NCBI RefSeq assembly: GCF_000378085.1
Contig: NZ_KB899224.1
Location: 1-53,012 of the forward strand
Reading direction: 5' to 3'
Source of the DNA: Hoylesella loescheii DSM 19665 = JCM 12249 = ATCC 15930
GTDB lineage: Bacteria > Bacteroidota > Bacteroidia > Bacteroidales > Bacteroidaceae
DNA: 53,012 nt
Both the position numbers and the translations under genes were made by a program. Positions 7,954 to 17,313 of the stretch are shown here, piece after piece. The stretch's first letter is position 1, and every line of letters starts with the position of its first letter. The notes beneath the pieces are model-generated. The model worked only from the letters and a program-made list of their open reading frames with translations. It did not search any database and was not told the DNA's origin.

Positions 7954-10518
7954 TTATCCGCAGCGCGATGCGCCACAGCTTTTGCAGATAAGGCAACCTT
8001 CTTGGTAAACGAGCGTCTCTTGTCCGCAAGAGGGACACTTCATGCCCGTTGCCTCGGTGCCGTCGGTTATGTACTTCTTCAATGCGCGCTCAACACCAAT
8101 CTTCCAAGTGTTGATGCTTTCGCTCTTCAATTGCAACGAACCAACTAGCTTTATCACGTGATCGATAGGCATGCGATAACGCAAAACACCCGAGATAAGT
8201 TTGGCATAGTTCCAATATTCGGGGTTAAACTTCTCGCTCAAGCCCTCAACTGTGGTTTTATATCCACGCTTATTCTCAAACTGGAAGTCGTAACGGCTGC
8301 GACCATCGGGGCCTACATTCTTAATGATTTTACCCTTCGTAACCGACTTGGGCAGAGCAATGCCCTCGTCATCGTCTTGCAAACCGGTGAAAATTTCGTA
8401 AGGATAGCCGTTGAGCAAGCCCACGAAAGCCACCCATTTTTCCTTATTGTTCTGGAAGCGAACAACGTCGCAGGCCAGCTCTTTGGGTCTAACCTCGGTC
8501 ACTTCGGGCTGTTTGCAGGGTACAACGGGCTGTTCTTCTTCCTTCTCCTCTTTCTTCTTGTCTTTCTTCGACACAGAAATCATCACGCCCGAACGGCTTC
8601 CGTCGCGATAAATCGTACAGCCCTTGCAGCCCGAACGCCATGCTTCTACATACAGGCGGTTAACCAACGCCTCGTCTACATCGTTGGGCAAGTTCACCGT
8701 TACGCTGATAGAGTGATCTACCCACTTTTGTATCGCGCCCTGCATCTTCACCTTCATCAGCCAGTCTACATCGTTTGCAGTGGCCTTATAATAAGGAGAC
8801 TGTTCCACAATGGCGTCTATTTCTTCTTGCGTATATCGCTTTTCGGTGTCAAACCCGTTGGCTTTCATCCAGTCCATAAACTTCTTATGGTACACGATGT
8901 ACTCTTCGAAGCTGTCGCCCACCTCGTCAACGAAGTCCACATGCACGTCTGTATCGTTGGGATTTACCTTTCTACGGCGTTTGTACACAGGCATAAACAC
9001 GGGTTCGATGCCGCTCGTTGTCTGCGTCATCAAGCTAGTTGTTCCCGTGGGAGCGATAGTTAGGCAGGCAATATTACGTCGACCGTAAGCCACCATATCG
9101 TCGTAGAGCGACGGGTCGGCTTCTTTCAGGCGCAAAATAAAGGGATTTGCAGCCTCGCGCTTGGCATCGAACACTTCGAAAGCACCGCGTTCCTTGGCCA
9201 TAACCACAGAAGAGCGATAGGCAGCTATTGCTAAACACTTGTGCACACTTACGCTCAGGTCGGTAGCTTCTTGTGTTCCGTATCGCAAACCCAATGCTGC
9301 AATCATGTCACCTTCGGCTGTTATGCCTACGCCAGTGCGTCTTCCCATGCTGCTTTTACGCTTGATCTTCTCCCAAAGATGATATTCGGCACCCTTAACC
9401 TCACTGCTTTGCGGGTCGTCTTTAATCTTCTCCATGATGAGATCTATCTTCTCAAGCTCCAAATCCACGATATCGTCCATCACTCGCTGAGCAATAGCCA
9501 CGTGTTTGGCAAACTTATCGAAGTCGAAATAGGCCTCTTTGGTGAACGGATTTACTACATAGCTAAACAAATTGACGCAAAGCAGACGGCAACTGTCGTA
9601 CGGACAGAGCGGAATTTCGCCACATGGGTTGGTGCTAACTGTGGTAAAGCCCAGGTCGGCGTAACAGTCGGGGATGCTTTCGCGCAGTATGGTGTCCCAG
9701 AAAAGCACGCCAGGTTCTGCGCTTTGCCATGCGTTGTGCACGATTTTATCCCACAGCGCCTTGGCAGAAATTTCTTTTTCCACCTCAGGATTGTCGCTAT
9801 TGATAGGGAATTGCTGCACGTATGGCTTGTCGTCTACGGCTGCTTGCATAAAGTTATCATCGATTTTCACCGACACGTTAGCACCCGTCACTTTGCCTTC
9901 GGTCATCTTCGCGTCGATGAAAGCTTCGCTGTCGGGATGCTTAATGCTAACCGATAGCATCAGCGCACCACGCCTTCCGTCTTGCGCCACTTCGCGTGTG
10001 GAGTTGCTGTAACGCTCCATAAAGGGAACAAGACCCGTAGACGTAAGCGCCGAGTTGTTCACGGGCGAACCCTTGGGACGTATGTGTGAGAGGTCGTGGC
10101 CCACTCCGCCACGGCGTTTCATCAGCTGCACCTGCTCTTCATCAATGCGCATGATGGCCCCATACGAGTCGGCGTCGCCATCAAGTCCCACAACGAAGCA
10201 ATTGCTTAACGATGCAACTTGGTAGCTGTTGCCAATACCCGTCATCGGACTACCTGCTGGGACGATGTAACGGAAATGGTCGAGCAGTTCGTAGACTTCT
10301 TTTGCAGAGAGCGGATTGGGGTATTTCCCCTCGATGCGAGCAATCTCGTTGGCAATACGCCAGTGCATATCTTCGGGCGATTTCTCGTAAATGTTGCCGA
10401 AGCTATCCTTCATCGCATACTTGTTTACCCAAACTCTCGCCGCCAGTTCGTCACCGGCGAAATAATCTAAAGCGGCCGCAAAGGCCTCTTCGTATGAATA
10501 AGTTTTTGTTTGTTCCAT
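7954..10518 (-). CDS. nrdJ: adenosylcobalamin-dependent (class II) ribonucleoside-diphosphate reductase
   Basis: This 854-aa protein reduces ribonucleotides to deoxyribonucleotides using a B12-generated thiyl radical. The start is ATG 10518, preceded by a GAGG ribosome-binding sequence about 10 nt upstream; an in-frame start at 10572 adds an unlikely tail. Visible features are the N-terminal SLSNCFVVG cysteine, the active-site NPCGEIPL motif carrying the Asn-Cys-Glu triad, a large alpha/beta barrel core, and a C-terminal Cys-rich tail (CPSCGQ, then CLICKSCGASRCG) of the zinc-ribbon or redox type found in B12-dependent family members. The promoter immediately upstream is strong. I see no cobalamin riboswitch in the short leader. 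Confidence 0.95.
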   Translation of the reverse strand: MEQTKTYSYEEAFAAALDYFAGDELAARVWVNKYAMKDSFGNIYEKSPEDMHWRIANEIARIEGKYPNPLSAKEVYELLDHFRYIVPAGSPMTGIGNSYQVASLSNCFVVGLDGDADSYGAIMRIDEEQVQLMKRRGGVGHDLSHIRPKGSPVNNSALTSTGLVPFMERYSNSTREVAQDGRRGALMLSVSIKHPDSEAFIDAKMTEGKVTGANVSVKIDDNFMQAAVDDKPYVQQFPINSDNPEVEKEISAKALWDKIVHNAWQSAEPGVLFWDTILRESIPDCYADLGFTTVSTNPCGEIPLCPYDSCRLLCVNLFSYVVNPFTKEAYFDFDKFAKHVAIAQRVMDDIVDLELEKIDLIMEKIKDDPQSSEVKGAEYHLWEKIKRKSSMGRRTGVGITAEGDMIAALGLRYGTQEATDLSVSVHKCLAIAAYRSSVVMAKERGAFEVFDAKREAANPFILRLKEADPSLYDDMVAYGRRNIACLTIAPTGTTSLMTQTTSGIEPVFMPVYKRRRKVNPNDTDVHVDFVDEVGDSFEEYIVYHKKFMDWMKANGFDTEKRYTQEEIDAIVEQSPYYKATANDVDWLMKVKMQGAIQKWVDHSISVTVNLPNDVDEALVNRLYVEAWRSGCKGCTIYRDGSRSGVMISVSKKDKKKEEKEEEQPVVPCKQPEVTEVRPKELACDVVRFQNNKEKWVAFVGLLNGYPYEIFTGLQDDDEGIALPKSVTKGKIIKNVGPDGRSRYDFQFENKRGYKTTVEGLSEKFNPEYWNYAKLISGVLRYRMPIDHVIKLVGSLQLKSESINTWKIGVERALKKYITDGTEATGMKCPSCGQETLVYQEGCLICKSCGASRCG

Positions 10519-10541
10519 TACTAAACCTCTATTTTCTTTTG

Positions 10542-10573
10542 CAAAGCTACAAACTATTTTTGATATTATCAAA
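10542..10573 (-). promoter_or_regulatory. nrdJ promoter
   Basis: Minus-strand -7 box TAGCTTTG (10549-10542) and -33 box TTTG (10573-10570) are 20 nt apart, a near-perfect Bacteroidetes promoter. The predicted start site lies about 18 nt before the nrdJ ATG, so the leader is too short for a riboswitch. Confidence 0.75.
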
Positions 10574-10880
10574 CGCGTTTATCGTAATTTTCGGAAAAGT
10601 AAACTTAGTATTCTCAAACATTCTCAATTTGTGGAGATTACGAACTAGATACAATCACCCAATAAACAATGATTAACTTTTATACCGATAAGTTAGCAAC
10701 GCACGCCAAAAGCATTAGGTTTAAAAAACAATACACCCACAAACAAATGATTATCAACCTATTGACAAACTATTCTTTATCCCTAAACCATCTCAAGGCA
10801 ATGACTTAACAGGGAAAAGCAACATAAAATCAATGAAACTGTTGCACCTCAAACGACAATATAAGAACTGGTATCCATAA

Positions 10881-10958
10881 AGTGAGAGTTTACTAAAATG
10901 GAAAACTTTCATAAAACTTTCATCGCTAAAGTTTTCCATTTTGCATAACTTTCTCACT
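10881..10958. repeat. large imperfect palindrome (possible MITE or attenuator)
   Basis: A perfect 15-bp inverted repeat (AAAATGGAAAACTTT at 10895-10909, complement at 10928-10942) lies inside a second, outer inverted pair (AGTGAGA at 10881-10887 and TCTCACT at 10952-10958). The whole 78-bp block could fold into a long hairpin. It lies in the 1.7-kb gene-free region between nrdJ and ftsX. No gene or terminator context explains it. Confidence 0.75.
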
Positions 10959-11247
10959 GTGTTCAAAGTCTGGCTACGCGTAAAAAGGTATTATGTAATA
11001 TGGTGTTGTTCGCATAAAAATCAACTTCATTCAACAACTGGTTTTTGTATAATACCCACTTCAACACTTGTTTGAGTAGACTACTCCACAAAAAATCATC
11101 CACAAACAATCCGTTCTTGGCAACCCCCAAATAAGAGATGGCTTATCATTTTCATGTCTTTCGCAACACTGCAATTAATGCCTTAGCTTACAGCACAATA
11201 CAAGTAGTCTTGTTACACATAATATGCAAGTATATTACATATAACAT

Positions 11248-11326
11248 GGAACAACGTTACATCTTACATGGAACAACGTTACACATAACATGGAACCATG
11301 TTACACATGACATGGAACACCACAAG
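11248..11326. repeat. 22-bp palindromic tandem array, GGAAC-GTTCC family (copy 1)
   Basis: GGAAC begins at 11248, 11270, 11292 and 11314, an exact 22-bp period. Units resemble GGAACAACGTTAC followed by a 9-bp spacer such as ATCTTACAT. Dyads are less perfect here than in the two other copies. It lies in the gene-free stretch 10574-12220; apart from this array, the one at 11754 and the palindrome at 10881, I see nothing there. Confidence 0.75.
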
Positions 11327-11735
11327 TAACATGAAAACTATCCCTTAGCCCTTATTTATGGCCCTACATTAGCTATCTAGGCAAATTGAAAGGCATTAGG
11401 AAAGAGCCCTAAAAGCATAGCAGGCCTTTCATTAATTGCAAGATACAGTCTATTCCAACGTCATTTACTCATTATTATTTATATACACATACACGCACAC
11501 GAGACTGCCATCAAACACCATCGAAAATCGCGAGAAAGTGAGGTATGTGTTCCCATCTGCTGTGATATATATGACTGCATGAACAAACGAAAACCAAGTT
11601 TTGATACTAGCTTGGCACTATCTAGGCGGTTCATTCCACAATCTATTACCACCAACAACTCACCCTCCTAACCTCCAAACGCCATCTTTCACTCCTCATC
11701 CGATAAGGCTTTGTAGTGAGTTTTTTAAGCTCCAG

Positions 11736-11832
11736 CCTTGTTACAGCTAAGATGGAACCCTGTTCCAGATAAGTTGGAACAGGGTTCCAATTCAACTGGA
11801 ACAGCATTCCAGATAACATGGAACAGCTGTCC
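11736..11832. repeat. 22-bp palindromic tandem array, GGAAC-GTTCC family (copy 2)
   Basis: GGAAC begins at 11754, 11776, 11798 and 11820. Dyads include GGAACCCTGTTCC, GGAACAGGGTTCC and GGAACAGCATTCC, each followed by a 9-bp spacer. A degenerate leading unit (GTTACAG) is at about 11739. The geometry, 13-bp dyad plus 9-bp spacer, is the same as in the GTAG family arrays. Confidence 0.85.
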
Positions 11833-12220
11833 AAAATACATTTAACGTGGCGATTAATGTAATAATGCATCATAAGGGCATAGGAAACGCATTTCTGGAA
11901 CGATGAAAATGCGAACGGCGGAATGGTTAATTGGTGAGTTTGGACTAAGAAACCATGCGCTCAGAACAAGATTGAACAGGTAAAAATAAGGCTATCTTGC
12001 CAACTCGTGCTACGCGACAGAAGGCATAACGATTGTGTTTTATCCCGAACTCGCGTAACCATTACCTCCCTTTTACGGAAGGATGCGCAATCCATAAACT
12101 TGTTTCTGCAACCCCTTTGATGGACCTTATCTAGCGTTAAGAAGAGCGGCAGGCTTACGGCATATTGTCTAGCGAATCGCGCTTGCTACAATACAAATTC
12201 ACTAATAAGCGTTAAAAACG

Positions 12221-12251
12221 TTGCGTAGTTAGAGTTTTTTTCGTTCCTTTG
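12221..12251 (+). promoter_or_regulatory. ftsX promoter
   Basis: TTG at 12221-12223 and TTCCTTTG at 12244-12251 are 20 nt apart and resemble -33 and -7 boxes (one mismatch to TAnnTTTG). The position, 33 nt before the ftsX ATG, suits a short leader. Confidence 0.5.
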
Positions 12252-12283
12252 CAGGAAATTCGGTGTAATAGTGCCATATTAAA

Positions 12284-13165
12284 ATGAGAAAGAAACACAA
12301 CAAGGCCCGCAGCCGTTATGGACTGCAGGTAATAACGCTATGCATAAGCACCGCGCTGGTGCTTATATTGCTGGGCATGATAGTGCTCTCGGTATTCACC
12401 GCACGCAACCTTACCAACTACGTAAAGGAAAACCTAGTAGTTACCATGATGCTCGATCAAGATCTTACCAACCCCGAAGCGCAACGCCTTTGCACTCGTT
12501 TGCAGGCGCGCCCGTATATTAAGAGCCTCACTTTCATCAGTAAAGATCAGGCCCTGAAAGAACAAACCGTGGCCATGGGCAGCGATCCCAGCGAGTTTGT
12601 AGGGGGCGATAACCCTTTCTTAGCATCCATTGAGCTGACGCTTAAAGGAGATTACGCCAATAACGACTCGATAAACTGGATTTCGAAAGAGCTTAAAGCT
12701 TATCCCAAAGTGGCAGACATCACCTACCAACACGAACTGGTTGAAAACGTGAACAGCACGCTAAGCAAAATCAGTTTGGTGCTATTGGTGCTGGCCGGAC
12801 TGCTTACCTTCGTTTCGTTCTCACTCATCAACAACACCGTTCGCTTAGGCATCTACGCCCGCCGATTCTCCATCCACACCATGAAGCTGGTTGGAGCGTC
12901 GTGGGGATTTATTCGCCGACCCTTCATTAAGCAAGCCATTGGTGTGGGTATCGTGGCTGCACTGCTGGCCATAGTGGTACTGGCGGGGTGCATTTACGGA
13001 CTTTATCGTTACCAAGACAACATGTTGAGCATCATCACATGGGACGTGATAGCCATCACGGGTTGTGCCGTCATGCTCTTCGGTATCTCCATCACCGCCA
13101 TCTGCGCATACATATCGGTAAACCGATTCTTGCGAATGAAGGCTGGAGAACTATACAAGATCTAG
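12284..13165 (+). CDS. ftsX: cell-division permease FtsX
   Basis: This 293-aa protein is the membrane half of the FtsEX ABC-type complex, which couples division to activation of peptidoglycan hydrolases. It shows a first membrane helix at about residues 16-40, an extracytoplasmic domain of about 130 residues with FISKDQALKE, and then three membrane helices (about 165-190, 220-245 and 255-280) with the FtsX hallmark MKLVGAS before the third helix. No ftsE gene is adjacent, which is usual in Bacteroidales. It opens the conserved cluster ftsX-DUF3098-uppP-truB-queA-folK. Confidence 0.93.
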   Translation: MRKKHNKARSRYGLQVITLCISTALVLILLGMIVLSVFTARNLTNYVKENLVVTMMLDQDLTNPEAQRLCTRLQARPYIKSLTFISKDQALKEQTVAMGSDPSEFVGGDNPFLASIELTLKGDYANNDSINWISKELKAYPKVADITYQHELVENVNSTLSKISLVLLVLAGLLTFVSFSLINNTVRLGIYARRFSIHTMKLVGASWGFIRRPFIKQAIGVGIVAALLAIVVLAGCIYGLYRYQDNMLSIITWDVIAITGCAVMLFGISITAICAYISVNRFLRMKAGELYKI

Positions 13166-13194
13166 TAGATCGCAGGACTAAGGCATAGGCCACC

Positions 13195-13346
13195 CATATA
13201 TAATAAGGTGTAAATCGGCCGAAAGACACGGACGAGAATTTGCCGAAAACGACAACCGCCTATATATAATAAGGAGTGAAAGGGCCAAAAGGAGCGGGCA
13301 AGGGTCTGCCCTTTATGCGCATCACCCACATATAATAAGGTATAAA
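13195..13346. repeat. 66-bp degenerate tandem repeats starting with TATATAATAAGG
   Basis: TATAATAAGG occurs three times with its AAGG ending at 13208, 13274 and 13340, exactly 66 bp apart. The bodies following copies 1 and 2 are recognisably homologous (GGCCGAAAG versus GGCCAAAAG, then TTTGCC versus TCTGCC). The minus strand is open across the block with a 22-residue repeat (pattern LLYxGG), but I regard it as a repeat. It fills the ftsX to DUF3098 gap. A related motif occurs at 18510. Confidence 0.65.
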
Positions 13347-13436
13347 CAAACATCGCTACAACAATGTTCAGGCTACAGTCGCACAAAACGCACACACCCG
13401 CGACAAGGCCTACAAACAAATACGAACATAAAAGAA

Positions 13437-13682
13437 ATGGATAAAAAGAACTTCGCTTTCGACAAGATGAACTTCATCTTGTTGGCTGTGGGCATGGCAG
13501 TTGTGGTACTGGGCCTGATACTTATGAGCGGACCCGGCTCTACCGAGACAGCTTTCAACCCCGACATTTTCAGTGCCACGCGCATTAAAGTTGCCCCCGT
13601 GGTGTGCTTCCTCGGTTTCATCTCCATCATCTACGCCGTTATACGTAAGCCCAGAGATCCCAAAGAGCAAGAAGAAGCGTAA
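13437..13682 (+). CDS. DUF3098 small membrane protein
   Basis: This 81-aa protein has two membrane helices (about residues 11-31 and 55-74) joined by a short loop containing GPGSTETAFNPDIFS, which is characteristic of DUF3098. Function is unknown. In Bacteroidales it lies between ftsX and uppP, as here, 6 nt upstream of uppP, so a role in envelope or division processes is inferred from context only. Confidence 0.88.
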   Translation: MDKKNFAFDKMNFILLAVGMAVVVLGLILMSGPGSTETAFNPDIFSATRIKVAPVVCFLGFISIIYAVIRKPRDPKEQEEA

Positions 13683-13688
13683 CACGAC

Positions 13689-14549
13689 ATGGACATTATA
13701 CAAACCATTATCGTGGCCATCGTGGAGGGACTCACCGAGTTTCTCCCCGTATCGTCTACGGGCCACATGATTATTACGCAAGCCTTGCTGGGTATCGAGA
13801 GCGACGAGTTTGTGAAAGCCTTCGACGTTATCATTCAGTTTGGCGCCATCCTTGCGGTGGTTGTGCTTTATTGGAAACGTTTCTTCAGGCTCAACCATTC
13901 AACTCCACCCGAAGGACTAACACCCTTTCAGCGCACGCTGCGCAAGTGGGATTTCTACTATAAGCTGCTCATCGCCTTCATTCCTGCCATGGTTATCGGT
14001 GGACTTTGCAACAAGTTCATCGACGCATTGTTGGGAAACGTGATGGTGGTGGCCGTTATGCTCGTGGTGGGTGGTGTGTTCATGCTGTTCTGCGATAAGC
14101 TTTTCGGCAATGGTTCACCAGAAACCAAGCTCACGCCACGGCGTGCTTTCGCCATCGGACTATTCCAATGCATGGCGATGATACCAGGAGTATCTCGCTC
14201 TATGGCAACTATCGTGGGCGGTATGGCACAAAAACTCACGCGAAAAGATGCTGCCGAGTTCTCGTTTTTTCTTGCCGTGCCCACCATGTTCGCAGCAACG
14301 TGCCTCGATTTACTAAAACTATTCTTGCATATGCATAAGATTGGCGACTATTCTATGCTTGCCAGTCATGCAGGAACATTGCTCCTTGGCAGCGCAGTGG
14401 CTTTCGTTGTGGCGCTAATAGCCATCAAGGCCTTCATCGCCTATCTCACCAAATACGGCTTTCGGGCATTTGGCGTGTACCGCATTATCGTGGGTGGCGC
14501 CATCTTAGCATGGATGCTCGCAGGTAATTCACTAGCCATGGTAGACTGA
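13689..14549 (+). CDS. uppP: undecaprenyl-diphosphatase UppP (BacA)
   Basis: This 286-aa polytopic membrane enzyme dephosphorylates undecaprenyl diphosphate to recycle the lipid carrier for peptidoglycan and O-antigen; overproduction gives bacitracin resistance. The two signature motifs are present: [15 protein letters not shown] near the N-terminus and [10 protein letters not shown] near residue 165. About eight hydrophobic segments fit the family. It begins 6 nt after DUF3098, and its stop overlaps the truB start (ATGA), indicating translational coupling. Confidence 0.96.
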   Translation: MDIIQTIIVAIVEGLTEFLPVSSTGHMIITQALLGIESDEFVKAFDVIIQFGAILAVVVLYWKRFFRLNHSTPPEGLTPFQRTLRKWDFYYKLLIAFIPAMVIGGLCNKFIDALLGNVMVVAVMLVVGGVFMLFCDKLFGNGSPETKLTPRRAFAIGLFQCMAMIPGVSRSMATIVGGMAQKLTRKDAAEFSFFLAVPTMFAATCLDLLKLFLHMHKIGDYSMLASHAGTLLLGSAVAFVVALIAIKAFIAYLTKYGFRAFGVYRIIVGGAILAWMLAGNSLAMVD

Positions 14550-15271
14550 TGAACATACACCAAGGCGAGATAATTTGCATAGATAAGCCCTACGAGATAA
14601 CCTCGTTTGGGGCGTTGGCACGTGTAAGATACCTGCTGTCGCGACGACTTGGCGTTAAACGCGTAAAGATCGGCCACGCAGGAACACTCGACCCGCTAGC
14701 CACAGGCGTGCTGGTGCTATGCACAGGGAAGGCCACTAAGCGCATTGCCGAACTGCAAGCCCACACCAAAGAGTATGTGGCCACGCTGCAATTGGGTGCT
14801 ACTACCCCTAGCTACGACATGGAACACCCTGTTAACGAGACCTTCGAAACAGCCCATATCACACGCGAAGCCATCGACAACGTTCTGCAACAGTTTGTGG
14901 GCGAGATACAACAGGTGCCGCCAACATATAGCGCCGTAAAGGTGAACGGTGACCGCGCATACGACCTAAGACGAAAGGGAAAAGACGTAGAACTGGCACC
15001 CAAGACGCTTCAAATTGACGAAATAGAGGTGCTCAACTTCGATCCAAGCCTGATGCAACTCACCATCCGCGTGGTATGCGGCAAGGGAACATACATCAGG
15101 GCATTGGCTCGCGACATCGGAAGAGCGCTTAATAGCGGTGCATATCTCACCGCCCTGCGTCGCACAAGGGTGGGCGACGTACGTGTAGAGAACTGCCTAC
15201 AACTAGACACTTTTAAAGAATGGCTCGATCAACAAGACATCGAGATGCCCCATTTAGAGGCTAAGGAGTAA
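14549..15271 (+). CDS. truB: tRNA pseudouridine(55) synthase TruB
   Basis: This 240-aa enzyme isomerises U55 to pseudouridine in the T-loop of tRNAs. The catalytic motif GHAGTLDPLATG is present with Asp48 as nucleophile, followed by the family blocks KEYVATLQLG and QVPPTYSAVKVNG. It overlaps the end of uppP by one nucleotide. After the stop there is about 220 nt before queA, containing short purine-rich repeats but no gene. Confidence 0.96.
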   Translation: MNIHQGEIICIDKPYEITSFGALARVRYLLSRRLGVKRVKIGHAGTLDPLATGVLVLCTGKATKRIAELQAHTKEYVATLQLGATTPSYDMEHPVNETFETAHITREAIDNVLQQFVGEIQQVPPTYSAVKVNGDRAYDLRRKGKDVELAPKTLQIDEIEVLNFDPSLMQLTIRVVCGKGTYIRALARDIGRALNSGAYLTALRRTRVGDVRVENCLQLDTFKEWLDQQDIEMPHLEAKE

Positions 15272-15492
15272 AGCGTTAAGGAGTTTAAGGACTTTAGTCT
15301 GTGGTTTATGCGTTTCAAGGTAAGCATTCTTGCAAACTCGACCACCCGCTAACTCGTTAACTAGTAAACATCCAATCAAGGCACATCATTCCTCTCTTCA
15401 CTTCGAGAAAGATAGAGGGTGAGGCCTCTCCAAACCTCTCTTCCACCCCAATTATCACAAGTAAAAACCCCTCCACAATACAAAACATCAAC

Positions 15493-16659
15493 ATGAAGCT
15501 TTCACAATTCAACTTCAAGCTGCCACAAGAGCTCATTGCCTTGTATCCTCATAGCGTATATCACGAGATTGAGAACGAAAAGGGAGAGAAAGAAATGTCG
15601 CGCCTTACACGTCGTGACGAGTGCCGACTGATGGTTCTGCACAAGAAATCAAACACCATTGACCTTTTTAAAAAAGACAAGAAAGGAAAGCCAATTAAGG
15701 GCGAATTCATACAATTTCGCGATATTATAGACTACTTCGACGAAGGCGACACGTTCATTTTCAATGATACGAAGGTGTTCCCAGCACGCCTTTATGGCAT
15801 GAAAGAGAAGACCGACGCCAAGATTGAGGTGTTCCTGCTGCGCGAACTCAACCAAGAAATGCGCCTTTGGGACGTTTTGGTGGAGCCTGCACGTAAAATT
15901 CGTATCGGCAACAAACTGTTTTTCGACGACAGCGGCACAATGGTGGCCGAGGTTATAGATAACACTACGAGCCGTGGACGCACCTTACGCTTCCTATACG
16001 ACTGTGATCACGATGAGTTTAAGCGTTCGCTCTTCGCCCTAGGCGAATCTCCGCTACCCCGTTACATCATCGACGCGCGCGAAAATCACCACGGAACGGA
16101 AGAAGACATGGAGGATTTCCAAACCATTTACGCAGCAAACGAAGGCGCAGTGACAGCTCCCGCCACGGGTTTACATTTCAGTCGCGAGCTACTTAAGCGC
16201 ATGGAGATACGCGGAATTAACTCGGCAGCCATCACCTTACACTGCGGACTGGGCAATTTCCACGACATTGAGGTGGAAGACCTTACCAAACACAAGGTAG
16301 ATTCAGAGTCGATGCACATCGGTTCTGAAGCATGTGCCATCGTAAACAAGGCTAAATCTGAGGGGAAACACATCTGCGCCGTTGGAACGAGCGTAGTAAA
16401 AGCCACCGAAACAGCCGTTGGCACCGATGGGATGCTTAAAGAATACTCAGGATGGACCAACCGTTTCATCTTCCCTCCATACGATTTCGGACTGGCCGAC
16501 ACGATGGTGGCCAACTTCTACCATCCGCTTTCCACCCTCTTGATGTCAACTGCGGCCTTCGGAGGTTACGACCTTGTGATGGAAGCTTATCGCCTAGCGG
16601 TGGAAAACGAGTACAAGTTTGGCTGCTTCGGCGACGCGTTACTCATCCTCAACGACTAA
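15493..16659 (+). CDS. queA: S-adenosylmethionine:tRNA ribosyltransferase-isomerase QueA
   Basis: This 388-aa enzyme transfers and isomerises the ribosyl group of SAM onto 7-aminomethyl-7-deazaguanine in tRNA, making epoxyqueuosine. Visible motifs include [33 protein letters not shown] and [17 protein letters not shown]. Its length is slightly above the typical 340-360 aa, with a Lys-rich insertion near residues 25-65. folK starts 7 nt after its stop, so the two are probably co-translated. Confidence 0.95.
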   Translation: MKLSQFNFKLPQELIALYPHSVYHEIENEKGEKEMSRLTRRDECRLMVLHKKSNTIDLFKKDKKGKPIKGEFIQFRDIIDYFDEGDTFIFNDTKVFPARLYGMKEKTDAKIEVFLLRELNQEMRLWDVLVEPARKIRIGNKLFFDDSGTMVAEVIDNTTSRGRTLRFLYDCDHDEFKRSLFALGESPLPRYIIDARENHHGTEEDMEDFQTIYAANEGAVTAPATGLHFSRELLKRMEIRGINSAAITLHCGLGNFHDIEVEDLTKHKVDSESMHIGSEACAIVNKAKSEGKHICAVGTSVVKATETAVGTDGMLKEYSGWTNRFIFPPYDFGLADTMVANFYHPLSTLLMSTAAFGGYDLVMEAYRLAVENEYKFGCFGDALLILND

Positions 16660-16665
16660 CAAGCC

Positions 16666-17079
16666 GTGCGCCAACATAAGGTATATATGAGTCTTGGAGC
16701 CAACTTGGGCGACCGCAAGGGTAACATCAAGCTGGCCATTAAACAAATATCAGAGCTGATTGGCCCCGTTGTGCGCCAGTCGGCTCTGATCGAAACTGCC
16801 CCATGGGGCTTCAATTCGGCGAACACCTTTATAAATGCGGCCGTGTGTAGCGAAACTTCACTGTCGCCAAGAGAGGTGTTACAGGCTACGCAAGACATTG
16901 AACGAGCCTTGGGACGCACAACAAAAAGCATCGACGGACAGTATCACGACCGCCTGATAGACATCGACATCTTGCTCTACGACGACCTACACGTGAACGA
17001 ACCCGACCTTGTTATTCCGCACCCACACATGAACGAACGCCAATTCGTGATGCAACCGCTTAGCGAGATCATCGATTAG
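16666..17079 (+). CDS. folK: 6-hydroxymethyl-7,8-dihydropterin pyrophosphokinase FolK
   Basis: This 137-aa enzyme pyrophosphorylates the FolB product using ATP, the next step of folate synthesis. I use the GTG start at 16666, since residues before SLGANLGDR are normally present; ATG 16687 would truncate the first strand. Motifs include SLGANLGDRKGNI, the WGFNSANTFINA block, and the Mg-binding DIDILLYDD. It is slightly short, ending soon after IPHPHMNERQFVMQPL, as in many HPPKs. Confidence 0.94.
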   Translation: MRQHKVYMSLGANLGDRKGNIKLAIKQISELIGPVVRQSALIETAPWGFNSANTFINAAVCSETSLSPREVLQATQDIERALGRTTKSIDGQYHDRLIDIDILLYDDLHVNEPDLVIPHPHMNERQFVMQPLSEIID

Positions 17080-17313
17080 GCAGTGCACGCAAGCGTTCGG
17101 CGATAGCCACTCGCAGAGCATTCGTACGAGATTAGCCATCAAAACGCAGCGGTGGCACAATCACTTTTCCTAAGCAGCGCAATGGCCTACTCTCGCAGTT
17201 CATCCTTGTTGACAGTCAGCCGACAGGCCTTTCGCCCTCGCATGACAATCCGTTCCACCTACAAAATTAGGCATATCACGCCATCATTCATTCACATTTC
17301 ATTCGTCAACGTT

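Noticed and set aside
8158..9957. Plus-strand frames opposite nrdJ
   Set aside because: They are shadows produced by codon bias of the GC-moderate nrdJ gene.
10519..10900. Cobalamin riboswitch before nrdJ
   Set aside because: The promoter leaves an 18-nt leader, and no GCCACTG-type conserved element was found.
11138..11329. 63-aa frame ending in repeated HGTTLHITWN-like residues
   Set aside because: The repetition is only the translation of the 22-bp GGAAC array.
13162..13419. Minus-strand 85-aa repeat protein in the ftsX-DUF3098 gap
   Set aside because: The periodicity comes from 66-bp DNA repeats, it covers the promoter region of the next gene, and no start context is seen. Kept only as a repeat finding.
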